Shown piece by piece: positions 34,137 to 40,731 of a stretch of DNA of 64,000 bases; the first letter of the stretch is position 1; the number at the start of each line of letters is the position of its first letter. The position numbers were made by a program, and so were the translations under genes. The notes below the pieces were generated by a model, which was not told the DNA's origin, made no database searches, and saw only the letters and a list, made by a program, of their open reading frames with translations. The DNA is from a virus, in IMG/VR virus record IMGVR_UViG_3300025099_000012, positions 18,300 through 82,299 of that record; one strand, given 5' to 3'.

Positions 34137-35180
34137 TTATATTCCCAATAACCGTGTAAAGTAATTGCTGTTTATATCACTCTTGATAGGTACTCCCGTT
34201 ATGTTTTCTGCTAGCTGTTGCATTGCACTATTATTCATTAAAGCTTTGTAGTCAATAGGATCGGACTGATTAAATGCATCTGCATAGTTTGTTGTAGACG
34301 GAGCAGGCATATCTTTGATTATTGGTTTTATGTTGGGATTTTTGTAAGAATTGATTACTGCGTTTGTTGCTTCATCTTTAAATTCCTGTGCTTGTGGAAT
34401 GATACGCACATCTGGTTCGCCTGATCCATCTACATCTACTTCTACACTTCCACCTTTGTTCCCATGAATTGCATCAAACTTTGCTGGATTGAAATCCTCA
34501 CCCTTGCTAACATCTTGATTCATTACTCTGTAGTCGCTCATTAGGTCCCTTCGATCTTGAGCTTTTTCTTTTGCAACACCTTTTGTATATTCTTTGTATG
34601 CCAAAGCAGGGTTTTGTTGTGCCCATATTGCTAGATTCTCTCCATTCTTTTGACCTTTGAAATAGTCTTGCATTGCATCTTTGTTTGCTTCACCCGCTTT
34701 AAAGTTAGATGCATATTGCTCAGTAGCGTTTGGGTCTAACCGAGGACCTTTCGATAGAGGAGGTGCATCATTTAGATCTGGATCTGGATCTGGATCTGGA
34801 TCTGGATCTGGTGTGTCAACCGTTGTTTTAAAACTCTTCATCAGTGGAGTTATTGTCTTTGGCGTGAACACTGCATTGTTCCCTTGCTCTAACCCATACC
34901 ACGTGGTACCGCCTAATTGAATGGTGTTAGGTACATAGCCTTCTTTTTCCAAAAAATAATTGTCAGCATCTTGGAATTTTACATCTTTAACTAAAACTGC
35001 TGGCTTATTGTTCAAAACTGTTGAGGTTCCATCAAACCTGCCTCCAGTTTGCCCCTGCAATCCCGTAAATTTTGATCCAGGTGTCATTAATTTAGCAGTA
35101 ACCGCTTTTTGTAAAGCAACCTGTGCTTTTTTCCGAGCACTATTTGCACTTGTTGTTCTTCTTCTATTACTTGCGGGCAT
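34137..35180 (-). CDS. Hypothetical virion-type protein (347 aa)
   Basis: MPASNRRRTTSANSARKKAQ, a basic start, then a globular part with TVLNNKPAVLVKDVKFQDAD and YVPNTIQLGGTTWYGLEQGN. A (DP)n linker, PDPDPDPDPDPD, written in DNA as seven repeats of gatctg (34773-34809), joins it to a helical C-terminal half. It is the first minus-strand gene left of the divergent control region. Function unknown. Confidence 0.5.
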   Translation of the reverse strand: MPASNRRRTTSANSARKKAQVALQKAVTAKLMTPGSKFTGLQGQTGGRFDGTSTVLNNKPAVLVKDVKFQDADNYFLEKEGYVPNTIQLGGTTWYGLEQGNNAVFTPKTITPLMKSFKTTVDTPDPDPDPDPDPDLNDAPPLSKGPRLDPNATEQYASNFKAGEANKDAMQDYFKGQKNGENLAIWAQQNPALAYKEYTKGVAKEKAQDRRDLMSDYRVMNQDVSKGEDFNPAKFDAIHGNKGGSVEVDVDGSGEPDVRIIPQAQEFKDEATNAVINSYKNPNIKPIIKDMPAPSTTNYADAFNQSDPIDYKALMNNSAMQQLAENITGVPIKSDINSNYFTRLLGI

Positions 35181-35199
35181 ATCTAATTTGCAAATATCT

Positions 35200-35842
35200 T
35201 TAATTTTACCTAATTCAAAAACTACTCTTGCTACGCTATTTCCCTATATTGTTTATTTGAAAATGATAGGAGGAGGAGAGTAGCTAGGAATTAACAAGGG
35301 ATATATACAAAACAAGCGTATTTTGCGTAGTTCGTAGTTTCGATTCAAACAAAGCAGCGCTGCATCGTGATATCAGTAATTGTCAACGTCCGCTAACACA
35401 GCCATATTTAGTTTGTACCCGAAAATAAAGACCATATACCCAAATATTCTTGGGTCAGAGTCAGCTAAATTGACATATGGCACAAAAAGATCCCCTATAG
35501 GACCCTAAATTAGTTAGAAAATTTTCGACACGTCTAATCCCTTCTGTACCCCGGTAACCGGTGGAACAAAAAAAATAGTCACAAGTTTTACATGTGATTT
35601 TTCTTTTGATTTAACTTCTGTTAAACAGAAGGATTCAACTCAAGTTAACAACAGTTAATTTTACACAAGATGTTTCACATTTGTTTAACTTATGTTGTAA
35701 CAGTTGAGTTCTTACACATGTAACGTTCACTTAACAGAAGTATAACTTTCGTTTATACATCTGTCGTTGACGTATGTGTATTCATTGATGACTCATGTCT
35801 CACCTCGTAGAGATGTCATCATTCCCCCTCAATTCAATTACC
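35200..35842. promoter_or_regulatory. Divergent control region with multiple dyads
   Basis: About 640 bases with no convincing gene separate the minus-strand late block from the plus-strand array. Perfect inverted repeats include CTTCTGT-TAA-ACAGAAG (35615-35631), TTACATGTG/CACATGTAA (35588-35596 and 35715-35723), AACTCAA/TTGAGTT (35637-35643 and 35704-35710), CCGGT-A-ACCGG near 35555, and CCCAA/TTGGG near 35440-35455. Variants of TTAACTTCTGTT recur four times between 35610 and 35750. It is the natural place for outward promoters, operators or an origin; none is proved. Confidence 0.5.
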
Positions 35843-35888
35843 GAACACACTCACTCACGCCTATCGGCGTGTCTATTAGTTAGTGTTC
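35843..35888 (+). repeat. Hairpin cassette element 1 (outer GAACAC/GTGTTC)
   Basis: Inner hairpin CACGCC-TATC-GGCGTG (35856-35871), then TCTATTAG; outer arms GAACAC (35843-35848) and GTGTTC (35883-35888). First of the array. Confidence 0.7.
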
Positions 35889-36116
35889 TTTGCTCGTTCT
35901 GTCGTGCTCGCTGTTTTCTCCGCCTCGTTCCTCGTTGGCTTTGGCTTGGCTTTCGCTCCTCGTCGCTCCGTCTTCTGTGAGGCTCCCTCTGGTACCCCTG
36001 GCGTCTGCGCTTCTCGCGTGGCTTTGCCTCTGCTTCCGTTCGTCTTCGCCTTTTGGTGGCTGCGTCTTGCTCCTCGCGGTTGCTCGGTGTTCGTTCTTTG
36101 AGGGCTTTGCCCTCTG
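35889..36116 (+). ncRNA. A-depleted tract, candidate non-coding RNA
   Basis: 228 bases lie between hairpin elements 1 and 2, where other array slots hold a small gene. Only three are A on the plus strand (35980, 35994, 36101). There is no ATG on the plus strand. All frames of both strands are nearly stop-free simply because stops need A (or T on the other strand), so the open frames are not evidence of coding. The 3' end has GAGGGC-TTT-GCCCTC (36100-36114). Candidate structural or regulatory RNA, or a compositionally selected spacer; no family recognised. Confidence 0.4.
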
Positions 36117-36160
36117 AACACATTTAACTCGCTGACTCGCGAGTCTATTCATTAGTGTTC
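36116..36160 (+). repeat. Hairpin cassette element 2
   Basis: Outer GAACAC (36116-36121) and GTGTTC (36155-36160); inner ACTCGC-TGACTC-GCGAGT (36127-36144) followed by CTATTCATTA. Confidence 0.7.
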
Positions 36161-36176
36161 TTTTTATATAACAGCC

Positions 36177-36320
36177 ATGTTCACGATCGTTGATCTTCTC
36201 ACAATGAAGGAACTTGCTACCTTCTCCTGTCACTACAAAGCTTCCTGTCGTGTAGCAGAGATGGAAGAAGAGTTAGATGCCAAAGGAATCAAACATGAGT
36301 TCCTGATTTGGCCTGAGTAA
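36177..36320 (+). CDS. Small array protein (47 aa)
   Basis: MFTIVDLLTMKELATFSCHY, then a helical acidic part EMEEELDAKGIKHEFLIWP. ATG is 16 bases after hairpin element 2 and TAA is three bases before element 3. The exact fit between elements and good codon use support a real gene. The helix-strand pattern suggests a tiny folded protein. Unknown function. Confidence 0.6.
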   Translation: MFTIVDLLTMKELATFSCHYKASCRVAEMEEELDAKGIKHEFLIWPE

Positions 36321-36323
36321 GGC

Positions 36324-36365
36324 AACACATGAGCCCGTCTATCGACGGGTCTATTTCACTGTGTT
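36324..36365 (+). repeat. Hairpin cassette element 3
   Basis: Outer AACACA (36324-36329) / TGTGTT (36360-36365); inner CCCGTC-TATC-GACGGG (36334-36349); tail TCTATTTCAC. Confidence 0.75.
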
Positions 36366-36383
36366 CTTTATGAGTATGCACTC

Positions 36384-36545
36384 ATGTCCATTCGTAATTG
36401 GGAAGCCCACCTTGAAATCCAAGGGTGCCATATCGCATCCTTCAAGTTGTCTAACCCAAACGAACTTGCGGACAAGGTGACACTGGATGACCTCCAGTTC
36501 TGCGACAAGATCACACTTGTCCCTGTCCGCTTGCCTCGTGACTGA
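36384..36545 (+). CDS. Small array protein (53 aa)
   Basis: MSIRNWEAHLEIQGCHIASF followed by KLSNPNELADKVTLDDLQFC, with alternating beta/alpha pattern. Starts 18 bases after element 3; its TGA overlaps the GAACAC arm of element 4. Unknown function. The upstream ATG at 36370 is in another frame and gives a less plausible protein. Confidence 0.55.
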   Translation: MSIRNWEAHLEIQGCHIASFKLSNPNELADKVTLDDLQFCDKITLVPVRLPRD

Positions 36546-36589
36546 ACACAAGTGCAGGCGTCTATCGACGTCTGTATTTTTTCGTGTTC
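36544..36589 (+). repeat. Hairpin cassette element 4
   Basis: Outer GAACAC (36544-36549) / GTGTTC (36584-36589); inner CAGGCGTC-TATC-GACGTCTG (36555-36574), eight pairs with one G-T that stays paired only in RNA. Confidence 0.75.
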
Positions 36590-36603
36590 TTTACATCAAA
36601 CAG

Positions 36604-36774
36604 ATGTACACAGTTTCCTACTTCGAAGTTCACTGTGATGACGGTATCCCTGAAGCTACTCGCCAGTACTTCAATACCTACCACGAAGCACAGGCTTACG
36701 CTAAGTCCTTCGATGACTGGGACGACGTTCGCGTTGATTACCTCCAGGTAAACACAGAACCTCTCCCCTTCTGA
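36604..36774 (+). CDS. Small array protein (56 aa)
   Basis: MYTVSYFEVHCDDGIPEATR, then YFNTYHEAQAYAKSFDDWDD and a final strand VRVDYLQVNTE. A beta-alpha-beta micro-domain. Start is 14 bases after element 4, stop overlaps the GAACAC of element 5. A similar Phe/Tyr-strand then EA(x)SxxDF helix occurs in the next protein, so the two may be distant relatives. Confidence 0.6.
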   Translation: MYTVSYFEVHCDDGIPEATRQYFNTYHEAQAYAKSFDDWDDVRVDYLQVNTEPLPF

Positions 36775-36817
36775 ACACACATGGCCCGTCAATTGACGGG
36801 TCTATTTCACTGTGTTC
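36773..36817 (+). repeat. Hairpin cassette element 5
   Basis: Outer GAACACA (36773-36779) / TGTGTTC (36811-36817), seven pairs; inner CCCGTC-AATT-GACGGG (36785-36800); tail TCTATTTCAC as in element 3. Confidence 0.75.
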
Positions 36818-36831
36818 TTTTAATCAATCTC

Positions 36832-36960
36832 ATGATTACTATCAAATTCAACGCTCCTTACACTGGTGCACTCCGCACTCAGTCGTTCTCATCACTTGCA
36901 GAAGCTCAATCAATGATTGACTTCTATGCATCATGTGGAACTAGAGCTTGGTTTGCATAA
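36832..36960 (+). CDS. Small array protein (42 aa)
   Basis: MITIKFNAPYTGALRTQSFS, then SLAEAQSMIDFYASCGTRAW. A strand-strand-helix-strand pattern. Fits between elements 5 and 6. Unrecognised. Confidence 0.5.
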   Translation: MITIKFNAPYTGALRTQSFSSLAEAQSMIDFYASCGTRAWFA

Positions 36961-36969
36961 CCATTGAAG

Positions 36970-37002
36970 GCAGTCTATCGACTGCTTTCTTTCACTGTGT
37001 TC
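36970..37002 (+). repeat. Hairpin cassette element 6 (left outer arm lost)
   Basis: Inner GCAGTC-TATC-GACTGC (36970-36985), tail TTTCTTTCAC, then TGTGTTC (36996-37002). The left AACACA arm is missing. Confidence 0.65.
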
Positions 37003-37021
37003 TTTATATCTAATTCACACT

Positions 37022-37201
37022 ATGAGTAATCCTTACATCACGCAAATCTGTCAACAGACTGGCGCTACTGAGCGCGAAGTCGTCCGTGACATGATGCCTA
37101 CATTTCGTCCTATGACTTTCCCTTGTGAAATCCATGGACGTCATTTCGAGTCACACGATGACTACATGAATGAGTTACACGAGTTCATAGCTGGTATGTA
37201 A
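37022..37201 (+). CDS. Small array protein (59 aa)
   Basis: MSNPYITQICQQTGATEREV, then VRDMMPTFRPMTFPCEIHGR and HFESHDDYMNELHEFIAGM. Helical N-terminus, CEIHGRH loop that could hold a metal, helical C-terminus. Its TAA overlaps the AACACAAT arm of element 7. Confidence 0.55.
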   Translation: MSNPYITQICQQTGATEREVVRDMMPTFRPMTFPCEIHGRHFESHDDYMNELHEFIAGM

Positions 37202-37239
37202 CACAATGGCGTCAATTGACGCCTCTATTTCATTGTGTT
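37200..37239 (+). repeat. Hairpin cassette element 7 (eight-pair outer stem)
   Basis: Outer AACACAAT (37200-37207) / ATTGTGTT (37232-37239); inner GGCGTC-AATT-GACGCC (37208-37223). Both arms changed together relative to elements 3 and 5. Confidence 0.75.
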
Positions 37240-37259
37240 CTTTCGATACTAAGTATCTC

Positions 37260-37580
37260 ATGCGTAAACTCGCAACCCTTACCAAGATGACTGCTAAAGG
37301 CTTGTCAACTTGGACATTCGCTCAATGTGACAGTGTCTACGTTGCATTCGGTGGTACTACTAACCGATGCATCGTTCTACAGACTAAACGTCACTTAGAG
37401 GACCTTATGTCTCAATTTGTGTCCTCTTATGGTTACGAGAGACCACGTCCTAAAGCAATTAGCTTGGACGGTGTAAATCTCAAACCTATTAAGCGTGTAC
37501 CCCCTTCTATGCAGAAGGAGCTTGCTCTATTAGCAGCAACTCCCTCCCCTGCAGAAGAAGAGTTGGTACCACTCTTTTGA
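37260..37580 (+). CDS. Array protein (106 aa)
   Basis: ATG at 37260 gives MRKLATLTKMTAKGLSTWTF, then AQCDSVYVAFGGTTNRCIVL, a C-terminal SMQKELALLAATPSPAEEEL. Basic N-terminal half, acidic disordered end. An in-frame ATG at 37206 lies inside hairpin element 7 and is unlikely. Unknown function. Confidence 0.6.
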   Translation: MRKLATLTKMTAKGLSTWTFAQCDSVYVAFGGTTNRCIVLQTKRHLEDLMSQFVSSYGYERPRPKAISLDGVNLKPIKRVPPSMQKELALLAATPSPAEEELVPLF

Positions 37581-37582
37581 GC

Positions 37583-37640
37583 AATAAGAGTCTTGGCGTC
37601 TATCGACGCCTTTCTCCTTCTATGCCCTATTGGGCTTATT
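37583..37640 (+). repeat. Hairpin cassette element 8 (double hairpin, variant outer arms)
   Basis: Inner GGCGTC-TATC-GACGCC (37595-37610), second hairpin GCCC-TATT-GGGC (37624-37635), outer arms AATAAG (37583-37588) / CTTATT (37635-37640). The outer sequence differs from GAACAC but still pairs. Confidence 0.65.
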
Positions 37641-37658
37641 CACTTATCCGTTACACGT

Positions 37659-37907
37659 ATGCTCATCAAAGTTCCTGGTCAAGATCTCAATCTTCGTTTC
37701 TTCGAAAAAGTTGAGACTGTTGACGACCAGTACAACATCTACGACATTGGCGTAGAGCAGCCTGGAGAAGATGGCAAGACCATCATCGACAGCATCTGTG
37801 TCGGTGGATCTTTCTCCTATGCCAAGTCATTGGTGAAATCCATTGATGACAAAGCTGCGGCTAAGAAAGCTGATGCTTCTGACGCGTCCTCCGCCGCTGC
37901 GGCTTAG
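37659..37907 (+). CDS. Array protein (82 aa) with Ala/Lys tail
   Basis: MLIKVPGQDLNLRFFEKVET, VDDQYNIYDIGVEQPGEDGK, then ALVKSIDDKAAAKKADASDA-type tail rich in Ala, Ser, Lys. The first 60 residues look like a small beta domain. Starts 24 bases after the second hairpin of element 8. Unknown. Confidence 0.55.
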   Translation: MLIKVPGQDLNLRFFEKVETVDDQYNIYDIGVEQPGEDGKTIIDSICVGGSFSYAKSLVKSIDDKAAAKKADASDASSAAAA

Positions 37908-37919
37908 CTTGACGCCTGT

Positions 37920-37935
37920 CCCCGCTACTGCGGGG
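37920..37935 (+). terminator. Hairpin element 9
   Basis: CCCCGC-TACT-GCGGGG (37920-37935), then GCTTATTTTACTG. No matching outer arms. Terminator-like. Confidence 0.6.
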
Positions 37936-37967
37936 GCTTATTTTACTGTTATCCGCTAATCTGACTT

Positions 37968-38174
37968 ATGCGTATTGAAGCTCCTTTCGATCTCCCTGTA
38001 GAAGCTCTCATCGGAGCAGTCATTACAAGTGACGATGGCGCTGAACTAGGAGTTATAGCCGACGTCAGAGTGGACATTACTAATCACGAGTTTATTCTCA
38101 CTCTTGATGATGGCATTGGTCTACTCTGGAGTAATTTGAAAGACTATTCAATCAAATTCCAAGGCTCTATCTAA
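37968..38174 (+). CDS. Array protein (68 aa)
   Basis: MRIEAPFDLPVEALIGAVIT, SDDGAELGVIADVRVDITNH, EFILTLDDGIGLLWSNLKDY. All-beta acidic micro-protein with a PRC-barrel-like rhythm (GAVItsddGaelGvIaDV), a weak resemblance only. Its end overlaps by eight bases the converging gene at 38167. Confidence 0.55.
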   Translation: MRIEAPFDLPVEALIGAVITSDDGAELGVIADVRVDITNHEFILTLDDGIGLLWSNLKDYSIKFQGSI

Positions 38175-38721
38175 ACCCTCTAGTACTTACTTCCGTAATT
38201 TTATTTACTGGAATATTTGCCACGTCCATCCTTCTCTTTACCGAAGGTATGGCAAACGCTGCTCCTGTTAAAGCTGCTATACCTATTGAACTAGGTGTTA
38301 TGGACAACTGTCCAGGCTCCTGTTCATCTGCGGGTCCTCCGAATCCAGCAGCGATATCCATAACTCCACGACCTGCTAAGGCTACGCCTGCGGCCGGAAT
38401 TACGTATTTGGGCACTGCATTTACTACTGGCAAACCATACTCAACAACCTGACGTTGTTTCTGTCCCATATACGTTTCAGGACCATATCTACCAATTGGT
38501 CTACCCATTTTATCCCTAACTATAGGGTTATCTGTAAATGGTGAAAGCGTTGCTTTACGTAAGCTTGGGAGTCCACCTCCTATGCCTGTGCCAAGAGTAC
38601 GTACAACTGGATTAGCATCCTTGTACATATCTCTGATACGTAGACTGTATCTATCATCAACGTCTTGAAGACTCTCAATGATTTGCCTAAGCATATCTCC
38701 AGCCTTACGTCTTACTTCCAT
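38167..38721 (-). CDS. Virion-type protein on the opposite strand (184 aa)
   Basis: MEVRRKAGDMLRQIIESLQD, then KYVIPAAGVALAGRGVMDIA and SIGIAALTGAAFAIPSVKRR, two Ala/Gly hydrophobic helices like the internal virion proteins of the left block. It interrupts the plus-strand array. Upstream minus-strand TACAATAAGG and TTCAATAGTAGG resemble the late box. It looks like a late gene placed among early genes. Confidence 0.5.
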   Translation of the reverse strand: MEVRRKAGDMLRQIIESLQDVDDRYSLRIRDMYKDANPVVRTLGTGIGGGLPSLRKATLSPFTDNPIVRDKMGRPIGRYGPETYMGQKQRQVVEYGLPVVNAVPKYVIPAAGVALAGRGVMDIAAGFGGPADEQEPGQLSITPSSIGIAALTGAAFAIPSVKRRMDVANIPVNKITEVSTRGFR

Positions 38722-38781
38722 AACACTATCTTTATTTATACCTTATTGTACCTACTATTGAATTGAGACTTATATCTACCG

Positions 38782-38859
38782 ATGGCTATTACCTACGTCA
38801 TAATCTTAGGTACCTGGGGCATAGCCTCAATCGCACTTCTACTACTTAAACTTCTATAG
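38782..38859 (+). CDS. Single-membrane-helix micropeptide (25 aa)
   Basis: MAITYVIILGTWGIASIALL plus LLKLL. Nearly the whole peptide is one transmembrane helix with a Trp near its centre. Size resembles the tiny subunits of photosynthetic complexes, but I cannot match it to one. Support is the open frame from ATG, membrane-like composition and position; no strong ribosome site is seen. Confidence 0.4.
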   Translation: MAITYVIILGTWGIASIALLLLKLL

Positions 38860-38987
38860 TTTATTGAGAACAATTATCAACTATATAGATATAGAGCGGG
38901 TATTTACTACACCCATTACCGTATATACCGTGACCTGTCCTATGAATTACGTAGGTAAATTAGGGGAGCGGTATATATAAATAAGCA

Positions 38988-39227
38988 ATGTCCGTATTTG
39001 ACCTTATGAGCCCATTCGAACCATGGCTGACTTCACGAAGTCCGTCCGTTTATGTTATATCTGATTCAGAAATGAAGGCATATAAACAGAAACAGGCAGT
39101 CGCGGAGATCGCGGAACTGCAACGGCTAGTCGATAGTCACAAGAGTTCTATTGAACGCCTTGAGGCTCACATCAGCCAACTCGAAACAGAGCTTCCAAAG
39201 CTCACCGAAACATCTAATGCCGCATAA
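38988..39227 (+). CDS. Coiled-coil array protein (79 aa)
   Basis: MSVFDLMSPFEPWLTSRSPS, then an alpha-helical coiled coil from residue 28 (AVAEIAELQRLVDSHKSSIE, RLEAHISQLETELPKL). The N-terminus MSVFDLMSPFEPW is hydrophobic and exposed. The bases around the start (AAGCAATG-TCCGTATTTGA) recur at the next gene. Its TAA lies in the loop of hairpin 39219-39234. Confidence 0.55.
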   Translation: MSVFDLMSPFEPWLTSRSPSVYVISDSEMKAYKQKQAVAEIAELQRLVDSHKSSIERLEAHISQLETELPKLTETSNAA

Positions 39228-39234
39228 CTGCGGC
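39219..39234 (+). repeat. Hairpin element 10
   Basis: GCCGCA-TAAC-TGCGGC; the TAA stop of the upstream gene forms the loop. Confidence 0.55.
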
Positions 39235-39269
39235 TGTAGATATAAATGCTCCATATATAGAAACAAGCA

Positions 39270-39380
39270 ATGATCGTATTTGATCAAACTACCATCATCC
39301 TCGCAATCATTGGCATGATTGGGCTCCTCTCCACAGGAGTTGTCCTTACAACTGCCTTCAAGCGTAGACCTTTGAGTTAG
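39270..39380 (+). CDS. Single-membrane-helix micropeptide (36 aa)
   Basis: MIVFDQTTIILAIIGMIGLL followed by STGVVLTTAFKRRPLS. One transmembrane helix (about 8-28) and a positive C-terminal end, so C-terminus probably cytoplasmic. Start context repeats that of the gene at 38988 (AAGCAATGatCGTATTTGA), pointing to a short duplication around the start. Function unknown. Confidence 0.5.
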   Translation: MIVFDQTTIILAIIGMIGLLSTGVVLTTAFKRRPLS

Positions 39381-39387
39381 CAACACT

Positions 39388-39403
39388 GGCGCTTATCAGC
39401 GCC
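39388..39403 (+). repeat. Hairpin element 11
   Basis: GGCGCT-TATC-AGCGCC, then TGTATTTATTTATGTCCTTT. AACAC precedes it but no GTGTT follows. Confidence 0.6.
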
Positions 39404-39434
39404 TGTATTTATTTATGTCCTTTGGATATTTTCC

Positions 39435-39668
39435 ATGACTATGCAACCAGTAACTCTTAACAATGCACTCGATATTGCTGAAGAGCGTGCTTATGCACAA
39501 TCTCGTCCGAGCTTTCCCCCTGTAACAGACACAATTGTCTGGATCAAGCAGGTGGATTGGGCGGACGTACGCAACCGATGCCGTGGTGGAGTTCACAACG
39601 TAGGGCTTGTCCTTGCTGTGACTGGTGAAAAGATCCATGACCTTGGCGCTTGGTTAGCTGAGGTCTGA
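39435..39668 (+). CDS. Array protein (77 aa)
   Basis: MTMQPVTLNNALDIAEERAY, then DTIVWIKQVDWADVRNRCRG and VGLVLAVTGEKIHDLGAWLA. Mixed alpha/beta. Starts 31 bases after hairpin 11. Unrecognised. Confidence 0.55.
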   Translation: MTMQPVTLNNALDIAEERAYAQSRPSFPPVTDTIVWIKQVDWADVRNRCRGGVHNVGLVLAVTGEKIHDLGAWLAEV

Positions 39669-39672
39669 TCTA

Positions 39673-39730
39673 TCTGGGGATAACAGTGTGGGAGCTCTGC
39701 ATTTCGCAGACGAGGCATGACAACCCCAGA
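39673..39730 (+). ncRNA. Closed structured RNA element of 58 bases
   Basis: TCTGGGG (39673-39679) pairs perfectly with CCCCAGA (39724-39730), enclosing TCTGC-ATTTC-GCAGA. A terminator-like hairpin follows at once. It lacks the conserved bases of a tRNA T-arm. Layout (compact domain, then terminator, then gene at 39790) is that of a regulatory leader, but may simply be a 3' structure of the gene before it. Confidence 0.35.
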
Positions 39731-39731
39731 G

Positions 39732-39776
39732 TGAACAAGATTGCCGCTTAATCGCGGCTTTCTTTTTACATGTTCA
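39732..39776 (+). repeat. Hairpin cassette element 12
   Basis: Outer TGAACA (39732-39737) / TGTTCA (39771-39776); inner GCCGC-TTAATC-GCGGC (39743-39758); tail TTTCTTTTT. A shifted version of the GAACAC outer pair. Confidence 0.7.
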
Positions 39777-39789
39777 TCACCATATAAAC

Positions 39790-39978
39790 ATGGCACCTTT
39801 TAACAACGCTGTGTACCTTCAAAATGGTTTTTACAACCGTGAAGAGTACCTTGCATCATTGAAAGAAGAGTATGGAGCGGAGATTGTAGAAGCACTGACT
39901 TCTATTCTTCCAGCGTCTGAAGACTTCGATGGCTTAGTCACCGAACTTGAAGACTACGAGTCCACCACACTGATGTAA
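39790..39978 (+). CDS. Acidic array protein (62 aa)
   Basis: MAPFNNAVYLQNGFYNREEY, then LASLKEEYGAEIVEALTSIL and ASEDFDGLVTELEDYESTT. Helical and strongly acidic. Starts 14 bases after element 12. Unknown. Confidence 0.55.
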   Translation: MAPFNNAVYLQNGFYNREEYLASLKEEYGAEIVEALTSILPASEDFDGLVTELEDYESTTLM

Positions 39979-39986
39979 ACAAGATT

Positions 39987-40002
39987 GGCGCTTAACTGCG
40001 CC
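39987..40002 (+). repeat. Hairpin element 13
   Basis: GGCGC-TTAACT-GCGCC followed by TTTCTTTTTATGTACTCTTT, a drifted copy of the usual TGTTCTTT tail. Terminator-like. Confidence 0.6.
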
Positions 40003-40032
40003 TTTCTTTTTATGTACTCTTTGCAAGATTAC

Positions 40033-40551
40033 ATGAACGCTATTGCATCAACTCACTACGTAGGAATACACCGTACGTCCCCATCTAAACAACGCATCGT
40101 ACATGCGTTTGACTTGGACGACACTATTACGATCAAACCGGATCACTTCAACAACTTAGGGCTTACCAAAGACGAGTTCTTTGATGCCTCCAGGTCATTC
40201 GAACCAGATGACCGTGTTGTTGATTTACTACGGATGATGTATCAGTGGGGCGATTCAATCGCTATATGCACTGCCCGTCCATCGGACAGGCTCACTGAAT
40301 CCTATAACTGGCTTCGCAAGTGGTCTATTCCATTCGATTGCATACTTGTGTCCACTGGTGTGGACAACAGCGGTAATACGAAGCAGCACATGCTTCAGTA
40401 TTTACGCAAGCAATATCGAATGGTTGGCACACTTATCGATGACAGCCCTTACAACATTGAAGGTGCACGCCTTCAGAGGATCAAGCGTATCCATGTCCTC
40501 AAAAATTGTGAGTACTGGGACTCTCATCCCGAAGTTGTAACCAAGATCTAA
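40033..40551 (+). CDS. HAD-superfamily phosphatase / nucleotidase-like protein
   Basis: 172 residues from ATG at 40033 (MNAIASTHYVGIHRTSPSKQ). HAD motif I is AFDLDDTI, motif II is IAICTARPSD (Thr), motif IV is GTLIDDSPYNIEGA. This matches small phage HAD proteins related to 5'-deoxynucleotidases or polynucleotide kinase phosphatase domains. Likely acts on nucleotides or a nucleic acid 3' phosphate; substrate not readable. The ATG at 40012 is within the conserved tail of hairpin 13, so I prefer the later start. Confidence 0.7.
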   Translation: MNAIASTHYVGIHRTSPSKQRIVHAFDLDDTITIKPDHFNNLGLTKDEFFDASRSFEPDDRVVDLLRMMYQWGDSIAICTARPSDRLTESYNWLRKWSIPFDCILVSTGVDNSGNTKQHMLQYLRKQYRMVGTLIDDSPYNIEGARLQRIKRIHVLKNCEYWDSHPEVVTKI

Positions 40552-40559
40552 TCTTTATC

Positions 40560-40685
40560 ATGCTTAAACTACTTATTCAACAGCATTCTGCTCCACGAAC
40601 CCGTTTCACTGTCAAGTTTAACGGTAAGCATCTTGCTTTCAATACCTTTACTGAAGTTAAAACCTTCATTCTCAACAACCAATAG
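40560..40685 (+). CDS. Small basic array protein (41 aa)
   Basis: MLKLLIQQHSAPRTRFTVKF followed by NGKHLAFNTFTEVKTFILNN. Beta-strand pairs and a helix, resembling the 42-residue protein at 36832 (xIKFNxPY...SF.S..EA...I). Eight bases after the HAD gene with no hairpin between, so probably co-transcribed. Confidence 0.5.
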   Translation: MLKLLIQQHSAPRTRFTVKFNGKHLAFNTFTEVKTFILNNQ

Positions 40686-40700
40686 CCGCTGACTCGCGGC
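40685..40700 (+). repeat. Hairpin element 14
   Basis: GCCGC-TGACTC-GCGGC then TTTCTTTTCTCGTGTCC. Loop TGACTC as in elements 2, 15 and 19. Confidence 0.65.
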
Positions 40701-40731
40701 TTTCTTTTCTCGTGTCCAATGAATTGTCACT

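Noticed and set aside
35876-36123. Several long open frames on both strands (Arg-rich on minus, Leu/Ser-rich on plus)
   Set aside because: They are open only because the tract almost lacks A on the plus strand; no ATG on plus and no plausible start context.
38976-38983. TATAAATA, identical to the T4-type late promoter core
   Set aside because: It lies five bases before an ATG and no other gene has it; an AT-rich chance match or ribosome spacer is more likely.
39673-39730. Possible tRNA with 7-bp acceptor
   Set aside because: No T-arm sequence, no U before the anticodon triplet, wrong length (58 bases).
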